Shown piece by piece: positions 1-5,799 of a DNA stretch of 45,011 nucleotides; positions within the stretch are counted from its first letter, which is position 1, and each line of letters begins with the position of its first letter. The translations under genes were made by a program, and so were the position numbers. This DNA comes from a virus. The stretch is taken from the IMG/VR virus record IMGVR_UViG_3300025921_000034, positions 1 through 45,011 of that record, one strand, 5' to 3'. A model generated the notes under the pieces. That model was given only the letters and a program-made list of their open reading frames with translations, had not been told where the DNA came from and searched no databases.

Positions 1-16
1 ACGATCCGGCGCTGGG
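1..16. repeat. Terminal direct repeat, left copy
   Basis: The first 16 bases, ACGATCCGGCGCTGGG, are identical to the last 16 of the window (44996-45011). Joining the two copies restores an uninterrupted leftward reading frame. The repeat is best read as the overlap left when a circular genome was linearised, not as a biological terminus, because it lies inside a coding sequence. Confidence 0.9.
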
Positions 17-173
17 CCTTGTAGTGCTCGTACGCCCAGTCGTCGAGCGCCTCGCCGTGGAAGTGGACCGCGTGCGTCATCGTCCACACCACGCGCTTGA
101 GCGTCAGCAGCCGAGCTCGGAACTCGGCGTCCGTCTCGAACCGGCGGTAGGCGAGCTTGCGGTGCGCGTTCAT
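1..173 (-). CDS. Hypothetical protein, N-terminal part (gene split by contig ends)
   Basis: Reading left from the ATG at 173 the frame stays open to base 1. If the ends are joined over the 16-bp repeat, it continues through 44995 to a TGA at 44982-44980. The whole product would be 62 residues, beginning MNAHRKLAYRRFETD and ending near RRIVWVET. It is rich in aromatic and basic residues, and I do not recognise a family. Its ATG overlaps the upstream stop (ATGA), and its own stop overlaps the next ATG in the same way, so both junctions match the rest of this operon. The gene is not truncated; only the contig is cut here. Confidence 0.75.
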   Translation of the reverse strand, partial: MNAHRKLAYRRFETDAEFRARLLTLKRVVWTMTHAVHFHGEALDDWAYEHYKAQRRI

Positions 174-499
174 CGCTTCCTCGCTCGGATGGCGGCGAGT
201 TCGCGCTCCCAGAACAGCATCTGCCGCTCGGCGAACGATTCCTCGTCGATTTCGTTGCCGAGGTCGACGCCGGGATGCGTCGCCTCGGCGGCGACCATAG
301 GAAGCGACGCAAGATCGAACACGAGCACGATCCCATCGTCGCCGGCGGCGCGCCGGGCGTTGCGCAGCAGCTTGAATGTGGACGGCTGCTTACCGCCGAC
401 GAGCCAGAAGGATCCGTCGTCAGCGTGGTCGTCGTACCGAAGCGCGAGGAATCGCGCCGCGTATCCGCGTTTTAGAAGCTCGAGCGCGACGTCGTTCAT
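170..499 (-). CDS. Hypothetical protein, 109 aa
   Basis: The ATG at 499 gives MNDVALELLKRGYAARF. It overlaps the TGA of the upstream micropeptide gene, and an AAGGA-like element lies about ten bases upstream. The frame is open much further upstream, but that extension is arginine-rich shadow sequence and was left out. The product mixes charged helical stretches with a hydrophobic strand (IVLVFDLASLPMV near residue 65) and ends in a basic tail. It has no recognised domain and no signal peptide. It belongs to the leftward operon of small overlapping genes; function unknown. Confidence 0.65.
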   Translation of the reverse strand: MNDVALELLKRGYAARFLALRYDDHADDGSFWLVGGKQPSTFKLLRNARRAAGDDGIVLVFDLASLPMVAAEATHPGVDLGNEIDEESFAERQMLFWERELAAIRARKR

Positions 500-633
500 C
501 GGAGGCTGTCCTTCCAGTGCGTGCGCCCGTCCGGCCCACGCCAGCGCAGGCCGAGCGCGACCGCGCCGCTGTCGAGCGCGCCGATCGCGAACATCCCGAG
601 GATGCGAAGGAGCACGAGCACGATGCGGATCAC
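496..633 (-). CDS. Small single-span membrane protein, 45 aa
   Basis: The GTG at 633 overlaps the stop of the upstream gene (GTGA), and the stop overlaps the next ATG (ATGA), so the frame exactly fills a 130-base space between two genes. The peptide starts MIRIVLVLLRILGMFAIGAL, a clear hydrophobic helix preceded by one Arg. A short basic tail, RWRGPDGRTHWKDSLR, follows. This is the shape of a membrane-anchored phage micropeptide, but no family is recognised. The support is the double overlap and the hydrophobic segment. Confidence 0.6.
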   Translation of the reverse strand: MIRIVLVLLRILGMFAIGALDSGAVALGLRWRGPDGRTHWKDSLR

Positions 634-1004
634 GCGGGCACCGCCGTCTCTGTGGCCGTGCGCGCGGCGAGCTCGAGCGCGAAGGCTCGCGCGTCATCCG
701 CGATCGGCTGGCAGACGTAGCTCGCTTCCTCGTTGATGTTCGGGTCGAGCGCGGCCTGGATCAGCGCCACGTGCGAGGCCTCGAACAGCCTGCGGTTCTC
801 GTCATTCGGAGGACGAACCCACGGCTTGAGCCGCCGCCGGAGCTCACTCAGGGTGTCGCGGTAGACCTTCAGCTCCGCCTCGAGGGCGGCGACGACCGCC
901 TTGGCCTCGTCCTCGGTATGGCGCCAGCACACGACCCACATCGAATGGTCGCTGCCGTCGTAGCACTCGCCGACGATGATCCAGATGACGTGCGGCGCGG
1001 TCAC
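630..1004 (-). CDS. Hypothetical protein, 124 aa
   Basis: The GTG at 1004 overlaps the upstream stop by four bases. The product begins MTAPHVIWIIVGECYDGSD with short hydrophobic strands. A strongly helical, charged middle follows (EDEAKAVVAALEAELKVYRD, roughly residues 30-60) that could form a coiled coil. The C-terminal third is alanine-rich. No catalytic motif or known domain is recognised. A start further upstream is possible because the frame stays open to 1181, but that extension is basic and out of keeping with the rest. It is one of the tightly packed leftward genes; function unknown. Confidence 0.65.
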   Translation of the reverse strand: MTAPHVIWIIVGECYDGSDHSMWVVCWRHTEDEAKAVVAALEAELKVYRDTLSELRRRLKPWVRPPNDENRRLFEASHVALIQAALDPNINEEASYVCQPIADDARAFALELAARTATETAVPA

Positions 1005-1219
1005 GAGAGCCTCGCGATCCAGCGGTAGTCGCTCCACCAGCCGGTGAGCGGCCAGATCCAGCGGAGCAGCTTCCAGCCAACCGTGACTCGCACGAGCTCG
1101 ACCTCGGCGATCAGGAATGTGCCGGTTCCGACGAACCGCGTGCGCTGCTCCGTCACGCGCGCGAGCCGGACGCCGAACCACTGCAGCACGGCGAAGTTCA
1201 GAACGCCGAGCCAGGTCAT
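1001..1219 (-). CDS. Small phage membrane protein, 72 aa
   Basis: The ATG at 1219 overlaps the stop of the upstream gene. Two hydrophobic, tryptophan-rich stretches are visible: residues 2-18 (TWLGVLNFAVLQWFGVRL) and about residues 48-62 (GWKLLRWIWPLTGWW). An RLARVTEQR segment lies between them. The arrangement recalls small conserved membrane proteins seen in many phage genomes, but I cannot name a family. It likely sits in the inner membrane with two helices or one helix and one interfacial segment. Its role in the leftward operon is unknown. Confidence 0.65.
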   Translation of the reverse strand: MTWLGVLNFAVLQWFGVRLARVTEQRTRFVGTGTFLIAEVELVRVTVGWKLLRWIWPLTGWWSDYRWIARLS

Positions 1220-1395
1220 CGTGCTGCCTTTCGCGCGCGCCGCGGGCGCTGGTCGTAGTCGACCTCGATGTCGGTCTGGTCGAAGGCCTCGCGCTCGACC
1301 GCGATCTCGCCGGGCTCGGCGCTCTCGCGGAGGTCGTACCCGTGGTCGTTCGGGTCGAGCTTCGCGCGGATGTTGCGGAGGTGGCGGGCGCTCAT
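1216..1395 (-). CDS. Hypothetical protein, 59 aa
   Basis: The ATG at 1395 overlaps the stop of the gene at 1392-1595, and the gene ends in overlap with 1001-1219. The peptide begins MSARHLRNIRAKLDPNDHG. It has an acidic middle (EIAVEREAFDQTDIEVDYD) and ends in a very basic tail (RPRRARKAAR). That polarity suggests a small nucleic-acid or protein-binding peptide, which is inference only. No domain is recognised. The longer frame upstream to 1785 is a shadow of the two genes before it. Confidence 0.55.
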   Translation of the reverse strand: MSARHLRNIRAKLDPNDHGYDLRESAEPGEIAVEREAFDQTDIEVDYDQRPRRARKAAR

Positions 1396-1595
1396 CGGGG
1401 CGCTCGCTTCGGAAGGTCGTTCGCGGCGCCGGCGAGCCGCTCGGCCAGCTTCAACGCCTGCGAACGGGTGAGGTACACGAGGGCGTTGTCGCCGGTCGCG
1501 TCGAACAGCTGCAGCGACACGTAGCGCTGGCCGTCGGCGAGCACCTCGTAGGCGCTGTCGTGGGCGCCGGGGTCGCGTTCGATGATGCGGATCAT
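1392..1595 (-). CDS. Hypothetical protein, 67 aa
   Basis: The ATG at 1595 gives MIRIIERDPGAHDSAYEVLA and overlaps the preceding stop by four bases. The sequence alternates short beta-like strands (AYEVLADGQRYVSLQLFDA, then NALVYLTRSQ) with a C-terminal helix (ALKLAERLAGAAN), suggesting a small alpha/beta fold. No family is recognised. It lies in the middle of the leftward operon; function unknown. Confidence 0.6.
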   Translation of the reverse strand: MIRIIERDPGAHDSAYEVLADGQRYVSLQLFDATGDNALVYLTRSQALKLAERLAGAANDLPKRAPR

Positions 1596-1933
1596 GCTGC
1601 CTCTGCGGTCGTGAGGTCGACCTCGTCGAACTGCGCGCGCACGATCGCAGCGGCGAGCGGCGGGCATACGCTGTTGCCGCACATGCGGATGTACAGCCCG
1701 CCCGGAGATACCGACCACCGGTGCTCGCGCGTGAACGCGTTCGCGATGGTCCAGCACCGAAGGCACTGTTTCTCGTCGGTCGCACAGCCGTCGAAGATGT
1801 CGAAGTGGGAGAGATACGAGTCGCCGGCGGCGATCAAGCACCAGCACGTGTCGCACGTGTGCTCCTTGCGCGCGCGTCCGATCATGTGGTCGCGCCAGAC
1901 CTTGGCCGCCTCGTCAAAGTCGATGTCGCACAT
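1592..1933 (-). CDS. Cys-rich zinc-binding protein with a DNA-methylase-like C-terminal tail, 113 aa
   Basis: The ATG at 1933 shares one base with the upstream stop (TGATG). Residues 1-75 hold a treble-clef-like zinc site: HTCDTCWCLIAAGDSYLS supplies a CxxC followed by an I-x3-G-x-Y turn, and a later QCLRCW supplies a second CxxC. After an ordinary linker comes GNSVCPPLAAAIVRAQ. That closely resembles the last helix of DNA cytosine-5 methyltransferases (consensus GN-x-V-x-PP-x-A-x-A-I), although no methyltransferase catalytic domain is present in the gene. It may be a remnant or a domain fusion. The zinc site is seen directly; the methylase link is inference. Confidence 0.6.
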   Translation of the reverse strand: MCDIDFDEAAKVWRDHMIGRARKEHTCDTCWCLIAAGDSYLSHFDIFDGCATDEKQCLRCWTIANAFTREHRWSVSPGGLYIRMCGNSVCPPLAAAIVRAQFDEVDLTTAEAA

Positions 1934-2241
1934 CAGCGCCTCCCTCCGCGAAGGCGCCCCGGCTTCATCCCCCGGTAGCGCGCGTTCGTCTCGTTCGTGA
2001 ACACCGCGACCGGCTGCGGCCGCGGGTCGCACACCTCGCCGGTCGCCTCCGCCACGTGGAAGCCCAGGCCGTGCAGCGCGGCGCGGACGGTGCGCTCGAC
2101 CAGCTTGCGGCCGACCTCGGCGTCGCCGCTCGAGCTCGCGCAGCCGGCGAGCGCCGCGATCAGCGTGTAGAGGTCACGGGTGAAGTTCTCGTCCGCCTGG
2201 ACCTCGGCGAGGGCGCGGTCGACGAGCTGCTTGATGGTCAC
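1933..2241 (-). CDS. Hypothetical protein, 102 aa
   Basis: The GTG at 2241 overlaps the upstream TGA (GTGA), the pattern used across this operon; a GTG one codon earlier at 2244 is an alternative. The product is mostly helical at first (TIKQLVDRALAEVQADENF, then LYTLIAALAGCASSSG). A short strand (GLGFHVAEATGEV) follows, then a basic Pro/Arg-rich end. No known domain or motif is recognised. Confidence 0.6.
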   Translation of the reverse strand: MTIKQLVDRALAEVQADENFTRDLYTLIAALAGCASSSGDAEVGRKLVERTVRAALHGLGFHVAEATGEVCDPRPQPVAVFTNETNARYRGMKPGRLRGGRR

Positions 2242-2576
2242 CACAGGATTTCGTCCTTCGTGCGGTTGATGGCCGTGGCGACGCGCACCGCGACCGATTC
2301 GTCGGATTCGTCGTCCCCGATCTGGAACGTCACGGTCATCGGCTTGCCGTTGCGCGCGATCGTGACGAACAGCTCGCCGCCGCGCGCTGGCGGCGGAGCG
2401 GCGACGGTAAAGGCGACCCCAGCCGCGTCATGTCGGAGTGCTGCTTCGGCGGAATTACCAGACAGCGACGCGGCCGGGGTCGAATCGAGATCGACCTTCG
2501 CGATCGGCGCGGTGTCGCGCGCGTCCTCGAGGTCACTGACGTCGAACGTGTGGCTCCGGTCGTTCGGGCTAGCCAC
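2238..2576 (-). CDS. Hypothetical protein, 112 aa
   Basis: The GTG at 2576 gives MASPNDRSHTFDVSDLEDAR. The first half is Asp/Ala-rich and probably flexible. From about residue 65 there is a compact beta-rich part (GELFVTIARNGKPMTVTFQI), then an acidic helix ending KDEILW. No family is recognised. It overlaps the upstream gene by eight bases and the downstream one by four. Confidence 0.6.
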   Translation of the reverse strand: MASPNDRSHTFDVSDLEDARDTAPIAKVDLDSTPAASLSGNSAEAALRHDAAGVAFTVAAPPPARGGELFVTIARNGKPMTVTFQIGDDESDESVAVRVATAINRTKDEILW

Positions 2577-2907
2577 GCGTCACCGTCCTCGGCAGGCCCG
2601 GGCGCTGCTCGAGCGCCCGCACCCGGCTGCGGGTGTCCGCGTGGACGACCGCGAGCGCGTGCACCTTGCCGATCAGCTTCGCGACGATGCCCATGCCGAT
2701 GCCGGGCGTGACGCCCAGGCGGCTCATGTCGTGGAGCTCGACCACGACGTTCTCGGCGACATCGTCGAGCGGCGTCGGCACCTGCTTGGGGCTCAGCAGC
2801 TCGCGCAGGAGCTCAGCGCTCGTGTCCCACCACCGGAACAGGTCATCGGTGGTCGGCATCTCGGGGCGGGTCGCGAGCAGCTCGCGGAGCTTGTCGGCGG
2901 CCGTCAC
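2569..2907 (-). CDS. Hypothetical helical protein, 112 aa
   Basis: The GTG at 2907 overlaps the upstream stop (GTGA). The sequence is predominantly helical: ADKLRELLATRPEMPTTDD, LRELLSPKQ, then AENVVVELHDMSRL. A glycine-rich GIGMGIVAKLIGK segment and a basic end follow. It has no signal peptide, metal site or recognised domain. Overlaps on both sides place it inside the same transcript as its neighbours. Confidence 0.6.
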   Translation of the reverse strand: MTAADKLRELLATRPEMPTTDDLFRWWDTSAELLRELLSPKQVPTPLDDVAENVVVELHDMSRLGVTPGIGMGIVAKLIGKVHALAVVHADTRSRVRALEQRPGLPRTVTRG

Positions 2908-3140
2908 GGAGCCTCCGGCGTTTCCACGCGCGCGTGGTGTGTGATGCTGGACTTGATCTCTTCAAACCGGTTGGCAATTCCGGTCATCCACTTCACTTGC
3001 AGTGGAGCCGTGGGGTCGTGCCGATGGATGTACGCAGGCGAGATGCCGACGAGATCCACCAGCCGCGTACCCTCGAACATCGTCGCGATCCAGAACGTGC
3101 CGCGTCCCGGCGGAGGTCCCTTGATCCATGCGACCTTCAA
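2904..3140 (-). CDS. Hypothetical protein, 78 aa, TTG start
   Basis: The best start is a TTG at 3140 that overlaps the stop of the excisionase-like gene as TTGA, matching the ATGA/GTGA junctions elsewhere in the operon. The product begins MKVAWIKGPPPGRGTFWIAT. A strand, LVDLVGISPAYIHRHD, follows. A segment ending VETPEAP resembles the short phage proteins that carry small beta-barrels, but no family is assigned. The TTG choice rests on the junction pattern; no strong ribosome-binding site is visible. Confidence 0.55.
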   Translation of the reverse strand: MKVAWIKGPPPGRGTFWIATMFEGTRLVDLVGISPAYIHRHDPTAPLQVKWMTGIANRFEEIKSSITHHARVETPEAP

Positions 3141-3382
3141 GACGCCACCGCCATGTCCTGCTCCGACTCGTACCTGCGCACCTCGCGCTCGCTGATGCGG
3201 TAGACGCGCTTGTCGGGCTTGAACGCCCGCAGCCGGCCCGCCTTGATCGCAGCCGACACGGTGTGGCGGTCCACGCGCCAGCGGCGCGCGAGCTCGGGAA
3301 TGGTGAAGAACACGCCGGTGTCCGTCGCCGCGGGTGCGGGCGCCGGAATCGGCTGTGCGTGGTCGATGGCCTTCTTACGCAT
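3137..3382 (-). CDS. Excisionase-like helix-turn-helix DNA-binding protein, 81 aa
   Basis: The ATG at 3382 gives MRKKAIDHAQPIPAPA, a flexible leader of about 30 residues. A winged HTH of the AlpA/Xis (HTH_17) type follows: FFTIPELARRWRVDRHTVS, then AIKAGRLRAFKPDKRVYRIS and EREVRRYE. The order helix, recognition helix, Arg/Leu-Lys strand, Tyr-Arg-Ile and Glu-helix is the usual one. Such proteins act as recombination directionality factors or small regulators. Its presence in the operon that ends in the tyrosine integrase supports an excision role, but it lies about 4 kb from the integrase gene, so regulation is an alternative. It overlaps the next upstream gene by eight bases. Confidence 0.75.
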   Translation of the reverse strand: MRKKAIDHAQPIPAPAPAATDTGVFFTIPELARRWRVDRHTVSAAIKAGRLRAFKPDKRVYRISEREVRRYESEQDMAVAS

Positions 3383-3536
3383 CAGGTCCCTTCCTCGCGT
3401 CCGCGACGCGCTGGGCGTGCGGCTCGCGATACTTCCTCGCATCGATGATCGACGTGCACCGCTGGCCGGGCTGCGCGTTGCAGATCCAGCAGTGGACCTC
3501 GATCGGATCCGGAGACGTGGTCGACTCGTCCGCCAT
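3375..3536 (-). CDS. Mini zinc-finger phage protein, 53 aa (paralogue 1)
   Basis: The ATG at 3536 gives MADESTTSPDPIEVHCWICN. The core is C-x2-C-x4-G-x2-C (CWICNAQPGQRC), followed by PHAQRVADAR, a spaced His plus basic helix. This matches the short phage zinc-finger type found in many actinophage genomes and recurs twice on the rightward strand (8401-8589 and 8742-8936). It probably binds nucleic acid or a partner protein through a Cys3His site. Its start shares one base with the stop of the 30-residue gene upstream. Confidence 0.7.
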   Translation of the reverse strand: MADESTTSPDPIEVHCWICNAQPGQRCTSIIDARKYREPHAQRVADARKGPDA

Positions 3537-3628
3537 CAGCGGCGCCTCCGCTCGACGTCCTGCCCGTGGCAGAATGCGATCGGCCACGCGAGCACGATGC
3601 CGATCACGAGCGCGTAGAACGCCGTCAC
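3536..3628 (-). CDS. Single-span membrane micropeptide, 30 aa
   Basis: The GTG at 3628 overlaps the upstream TGA (GTGA), and the TGA at 3538-3536 overlaps the next ATG (TGATG). The frame therefore fills exactly the only space between two genes. The peptide is MTAFYALVIGIVLAWPIAFC followed by a charged tail HGQDVERRRR. It has one transmembrane helix with a positive C-terminal end, which would face the cytoplasm by the positive-inside rule. It may be a regulator of a host membrane protein or a small toxin-like peptide; function unknown. The double overlap and the clean helix argue against chance. Confidence 0.6.
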   Translation of the reverse strand: MTAFYALVIGIVLAWPIAFCHGQDVERRRR

Positions 3629-4128
3629 GCCGCACCTTCGAGCTCGTCGCGGTCCCAGTCGCGCTCATCGCGCGGCGCGTACGGCGTGACCTCTGAGCGC
3701 GCGAGCATCCGCGCGAGCCGCTCGCGACCGAGCGCGGTGATCGAGTAGCGGTAGCTGCCGATTGCCTTTCCCGTGCGCGAGGTCAGCCCGTCGCGGTGCA
3801 GCCGCGAGATCACCTGGTTGTACGCGCCGATCTGGTCGTCCTGGATCTCCAGGCCCTCGTGCATCTCGTGCGAGCTCGCGCTGTCGCGCCGGCGGAGGAA
3901 CCGCAGCACGCGGACCTTGGGGGTGGCGAGCAGCTCGTCGAGTGGCACGTAGCCGCTGCCGGTCGCGTTGGCGCACAGCCGACCGATCATTCGCTTGCGA
4001 GCGGAGGCGGAGATACGGCCAGAGCGCGACGGGGCCGGGGTGTTGGGGTGAGGCGTGGCCCCGTCGCGCTCGTGAGACGGCGCGTCAGCCGAGGTGGATG
4101 GCGACGCAGCCGAAGCGGATCTCAGCAT
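3625..4128 (-). CDS. Winged-helix-like regulatory protein, 167 aa
   Basis: The ATG at 4128 follows a GGAG element and overlaps the upstream stop (ATGA). The first 40 residues are Ser/Pro/Ala-rich and likely disordered. From about residue 60 the sequence looks like a winged helix: PLDELLATPKVRVLRFLRR, EIQDDQIGAYNQVISRLHRD and a wing-like SYRYSITALGRERLARML. The last element matches the end of MarR/PadR-type domains. It is probably a DNA-binding regulator made from the leftward operon. The family assignment is tentative. Confidence 0.6.
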   Translation of the reverse strand: MLRSASAASPSTSADAPSHERDGATPHPNTPAPSRSGRISASARKRMIGRLCANATGSGYVPLDELLATPKVRVLRFLRRRDSASSHEMHEGLEIQDDQIGAYNQVISRLHRDGLTSRTGKAIGSYRYSITALGRERLARMLARSEVTPYAPRDERDWDRDELEGAA

Positions 4129-4406
4129 CAGGCAGCTCCTTGCGAGCGCACCGCGCGAGAACCGTGGCGCGCGGGCGAGCGTTTGGCGTTAGCGATCGCG
4201 TCGATTGCCAGCTCGACGCCGTGCAGGAACACGCGGTAGTGGCCGGCGAACGGATCGTTGCCGCGCGAGTTGTTGTCGCAGGCGATGAACCATTTGCGCA
4301 GCGTGCGCGCGAGGAAGAGGGCCTGCGCCGGCTTGCGCATGGCGATGAGCGTCCAGACGTCGACGACTACCTCGTGGGCTTCGGGCGGTCCTTCGAGGCG
4401 CATCAC
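4128..4406 (-). CDS. Hypothetical protein, 92 aa
   Basis: The GTG at 4406 overlaps the upstream TGA; the next codon is ATG, so 4403 is an equally good start. The product has helical segments (VDVWTLIAMRKPAQALFLAR, then TLRKWFIACDNN) and an HGVELAIDAIANAKR helix before a basic tail. No known domain is recognised. The genes on both sides overlap it by four bases or fewer. Confidence 0.6.
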   Translation of the reverse strand: MMRLEGPPEAHEVVVDVWTLIAMRKPAQALFLARTLRKWFIACDNNSRGNDPFAGHYRVFLHGVELAIDAIANAKRSPARHGSRAVRSQGAA

Positions 4407-4630
4407 TTCGCACCGTCCTTGCTCGCCGCGCGAGCGTTGATGACCTCGGCGCAGCGCCTCCGCGCTCCGGCCCGCGAGCTGCCGTGAAGATGGACGTTCG
4501 GATCGCCATCGGCAGCTAGCGCCTCATGGCATGTGGCGATGAGGTAGTGCCCGCCGATTCGATCATCGGGCCCGGCCGACGCGAGAAGCTCGCGGATCTG
4601 CTCGTCGATGATGTTGTCGGCGGTGATCAT
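4403..4630 (-). CDS. Hypothetical protein, 75 aa
   Basis: The ATG at 4630 overlaps the stop of the response regulator gene (ATGA), so it is likely translationally coupled to it. The peptide begins MITADNIIDEQIRELLASAG. It contains HYLIATCHEALAADGDPNVH and ends in a basic, helical AEVINARAASKDGAK. No family is recognised. As the gene directly after the receiver it could be a partner, but nothing in the sequence proves that. Confidence 0.6.
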   Translation of the reverse strand: MITADNIIDEQIRELLASAGPDDRIGGHYLIATCHEALAADGDPNVHLHGSSRAGARRRCAEVINARAASKDGAK

Positions 4631-5046
4631 AGAGCGCAGCCCTCGAGCGGCATGTCAACGACCGTCTTGGGCGGGTCGACTAGCGCGAGCACCGCGTCGC
4701 GCAGCTCGCGCGGCGCCACGGGCTTGACGAGGTAGCGCTCGCCGGTCGCGGCCATCAGCGCCTCCTCGCTCGACAGGAAGAGGAAGGCCGGCGGCACCCG
4801 CATCGAGCGGACGAAGTCGCGAACGTCTCCGCCGTGGCGCGAGCCCCCGAGATTCCAGTCCGACAAGCAGAGGTCGAACGCGCCGCCGGCCACGTCCGGG
4901 CAAGACAGCAGGAGGATCGCCACCTCGGCGGTTGTCGCGTGGCGGAAGTCGACCTCGCCGGCGATCGCGCGCCGCAGGAGGCGCTCGGTGCTGCGGGCGA
5001 GGACCTCGTCGTCCTCGACGATCAGAATCCGGGTTGCTGTTCCCAT
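4627..5046 (-). CDS. Stand-alone response regulator receiver-domain protein, 139 aa
   Basis: The ATG at 5046 gives MGTATRILIVEDDEVLARST, the first beta strand of a CheY-like receiver. All key residues are present: the acidic pair in VEDDE, the phosphoacceptor Asp in LCLSDWNL near residue 62, the Ser switch residue in FLFLSSEE, and the Lys-Pro of RYLVKPVAP. There is no output domain, so it would act by protein contact. It is the first gene after a perfect operator palindrome (5049-5065) that ends two bases before its start codon, and a plausible promoter overlaps that operator. A more distal start at 5082 is open but would place the operator inside the coding sequence. Phages rarely carry receiver-only proteins in the immunity region. 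Confidence 0.85.
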   Translation of the reverse strand: MGTATRILIVEDDEVLARSTERLLRRAIAGEVDFRHATTAEVAILLLSCPDVAGGAFDLCLSDWNLGGSRHGGDVRDFVRSMRVPPAFLFLSSEEALMAATGERYLVKPVAPRELRDAVLALVDPPKTVVDMPLEGCAL

Positions 5047-5048
5047 AT

Positions 5049-5065
5049 GGTTAGTCTTACTAACC
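5049..5065. promoter_or_regulatory. Operator 1, perfect 17-bp palindrome
   Basis: The site is GGTTAGT-CTT-ACTAACC, an exact inverted repeat of 7-bp half-sites around three bases. It ends two bases before the ATG of the receiver gene and covers the predicted -10 region of the leftward promoter. Three diverged copies lie at 5090-5106, 5826-5842 and 5850-5866. Repressor or Cro-like protein binding here would shut off the leftward operon. Confidence 0.8.
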
Positions 5066-5082
5066 GCGAGGCCAAAGGTCAA
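5054..5082 (-). promoter_or_regulatory. Predicted leftward promoter of the receiver gene
   Basis: On the minus strand, TTGACC (5082-5077) is followed after 17 bases by TAAGAC (5059-5054). The -35 matches the consensus well and the -10 poorly. The predicted start point falls at or within two bases of the ATG at 5046, leaving almost no leader and no ribosome-binding site. Operator 1 overlaps the -10. Confidence 0.5.
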
Positions 5083-5089
5083 GCCTCGT

Positions 5090-5106
5090 GTTTAGAAAAA
5101 CTAACC
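5090..5106. promoter_or_regulatory. Operator 2, imperfect 17-bp palindrome
   Basis: The site is GTTTAGA-AAA-ACTAACC. The right half-site is exact and the left half matches GGTTAGT at five of seven positions. It lies 41 bases centre to centre from operator 1 and just upstream of the predicted -35 on the minus strand. It overlaps the last codons of the gene at 5101-5283. Confidence 0.65.
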
Positions 5107-5283
5107 AGCTCGCGTAACACCGCTCCGCTTCACGTATTCCAGGAGGTCAGCAAACGCCTCAACGCCAGATAGATCTTCGCCGGCCGCGCGCCAGAGCCGC
5201 TTCGCGAGCTCGCGCCTCCGCGCCGCAATCCCCTTCGCGCCCGCGTGCGCGCCCTTCTTGTGTGCCGCCGCCTTCTTTTTCAC
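5101..5283 (-). CDS. Small basic protein, 60 aa
   Basis: The GTG at 5283 has a good GAGGAG ribosome-binding site about six bases upstream. The first third is Lys/Ala/His-rich (MKKKAAAHKKGAHAGAKGIA). A helical part follows with AARRRELAKRLWRAAGEDLS, then VEAFADLLEYVKRSGV. The basic leader suggests nucleic-acid binding; no family is recognised. It lies between the repressor gene and the receiver gene and shares its 3' end with operator 2. It could belong to the repressor transcript or start its own. Confidence 0.6.
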   Translation of the reverse strand: MKKKAAAHKKGAHAGAKGIAARRRELAKRLWRAAGEDLSGVEAFADLLEYVKRSGVTRAG

Positions 5284-5334
5284 CGTGAACTCCTCGGTAT
5301 CGATCGCCTAAGCGACTACGCCGTTGTGAATGAA

Positions 5335-5372
5335 GGTCCGTTCTATCGCGCGGGTATGATAGTCCGCGGACC
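5335..5372. repeat. Interrupted inverted repeat between repressor and leftward operon
   Basis: GGTCCG (5335-5340) pairs with CGGACC (5367-5372), and inside it CTATC (5343-5347) pairs with GATAG (5358-5362), leaving a ten-base loop. The CGGACC arm also lies in a local palindrome GTCCGCGGAC. It falls in the 123-base space between the repressor stop and the gene at 5101-5283. It may be an RNA attenuator, a terminator without a T tract, or a protein-binding site. Confidence 0.4.
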
Positions 5373-5406
5373 GAACGAGATCCCCATCCGGAGTCGCCGG
5401 ATCGGA

Positions 5407-5799
5407 CTAGAGATTTTTGGTGAGCAACTCGAGCATTGCGGCTGCACGCTCAAGGCCACCGTTGTCGAGCCTGGCGATAGCTGTGGCGATACGGGACACA
5501 AGCGCCTTCGTGAGCTTGATCTCCTGGTCGGCGATCTTGGCGGCCTCTGCGGCAGTGAGCTTGCGGTTCACCGCGCGCACGTAGCTGATGTATGCCGAGC
5601 GCTTGAGCGTCGGCTGCACGCCGCTTTCGATATTAGAGACGGTGCCGTGGGTGGTGTGCGCCAGGCGCGCGAAGTCGCGCGCGTTGAGGCCCATGCGCTC
5701 GCGCGCGGCCTTCCAGCTCTCGCGCTCCTTCGGCCCGATGAGGACTGGCAGGTCGGTCGCCGTCACCTCGCTCTTGGCCGGTTTCTCGCGCTCGCTCAT
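5407..5799 (-). CDS. Phage repressor-like HTH protein, 130 aa
   Basis: The ATG at 5799 gives MSEREKPAKSEVTATDLPVL; the longer upstream frame would run through the operators and the Cro-like gene. Residues 35-75 form an HTH of the lambda-repressor/XRE type: WKAARERMGLNARDFARLAH, then TTHGTVSNIESGVQP. A helical C-terminal half follows (LTAAEAAKIADQEIKLTKAL, RIATAIARLDNGGLERAA) that may serve dimerisation. There is no Ser-Lys autocleavage domain, so induction would not be by LexA-type self-cleavage. It is divergent from the Cro-like gene across a 75-base control region with two operators, which makes it the likely lysogeny repressor. Confidence 0.75.
   Translation of the reverse strand: MSEREKPAKSEVTATDLPVLIGPKERESWKAARERMGLNARDFARLAHTTHGTVSNIESGVQPTLKRSAYISYVRAVNRKLTAAEAAKIADQEIKLTKALVSRIATAIARLDNGGLERAAAMLELLTKNL

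Noticed and set aside
24-1028. 334-residue rightward frame opposite the leftward operon
   Set aside because: It is arginine- and alanine-rich with no domain, and runs antisense to several leftward genes that have exact start/stop overlaps; it is a GC-rich shadow.
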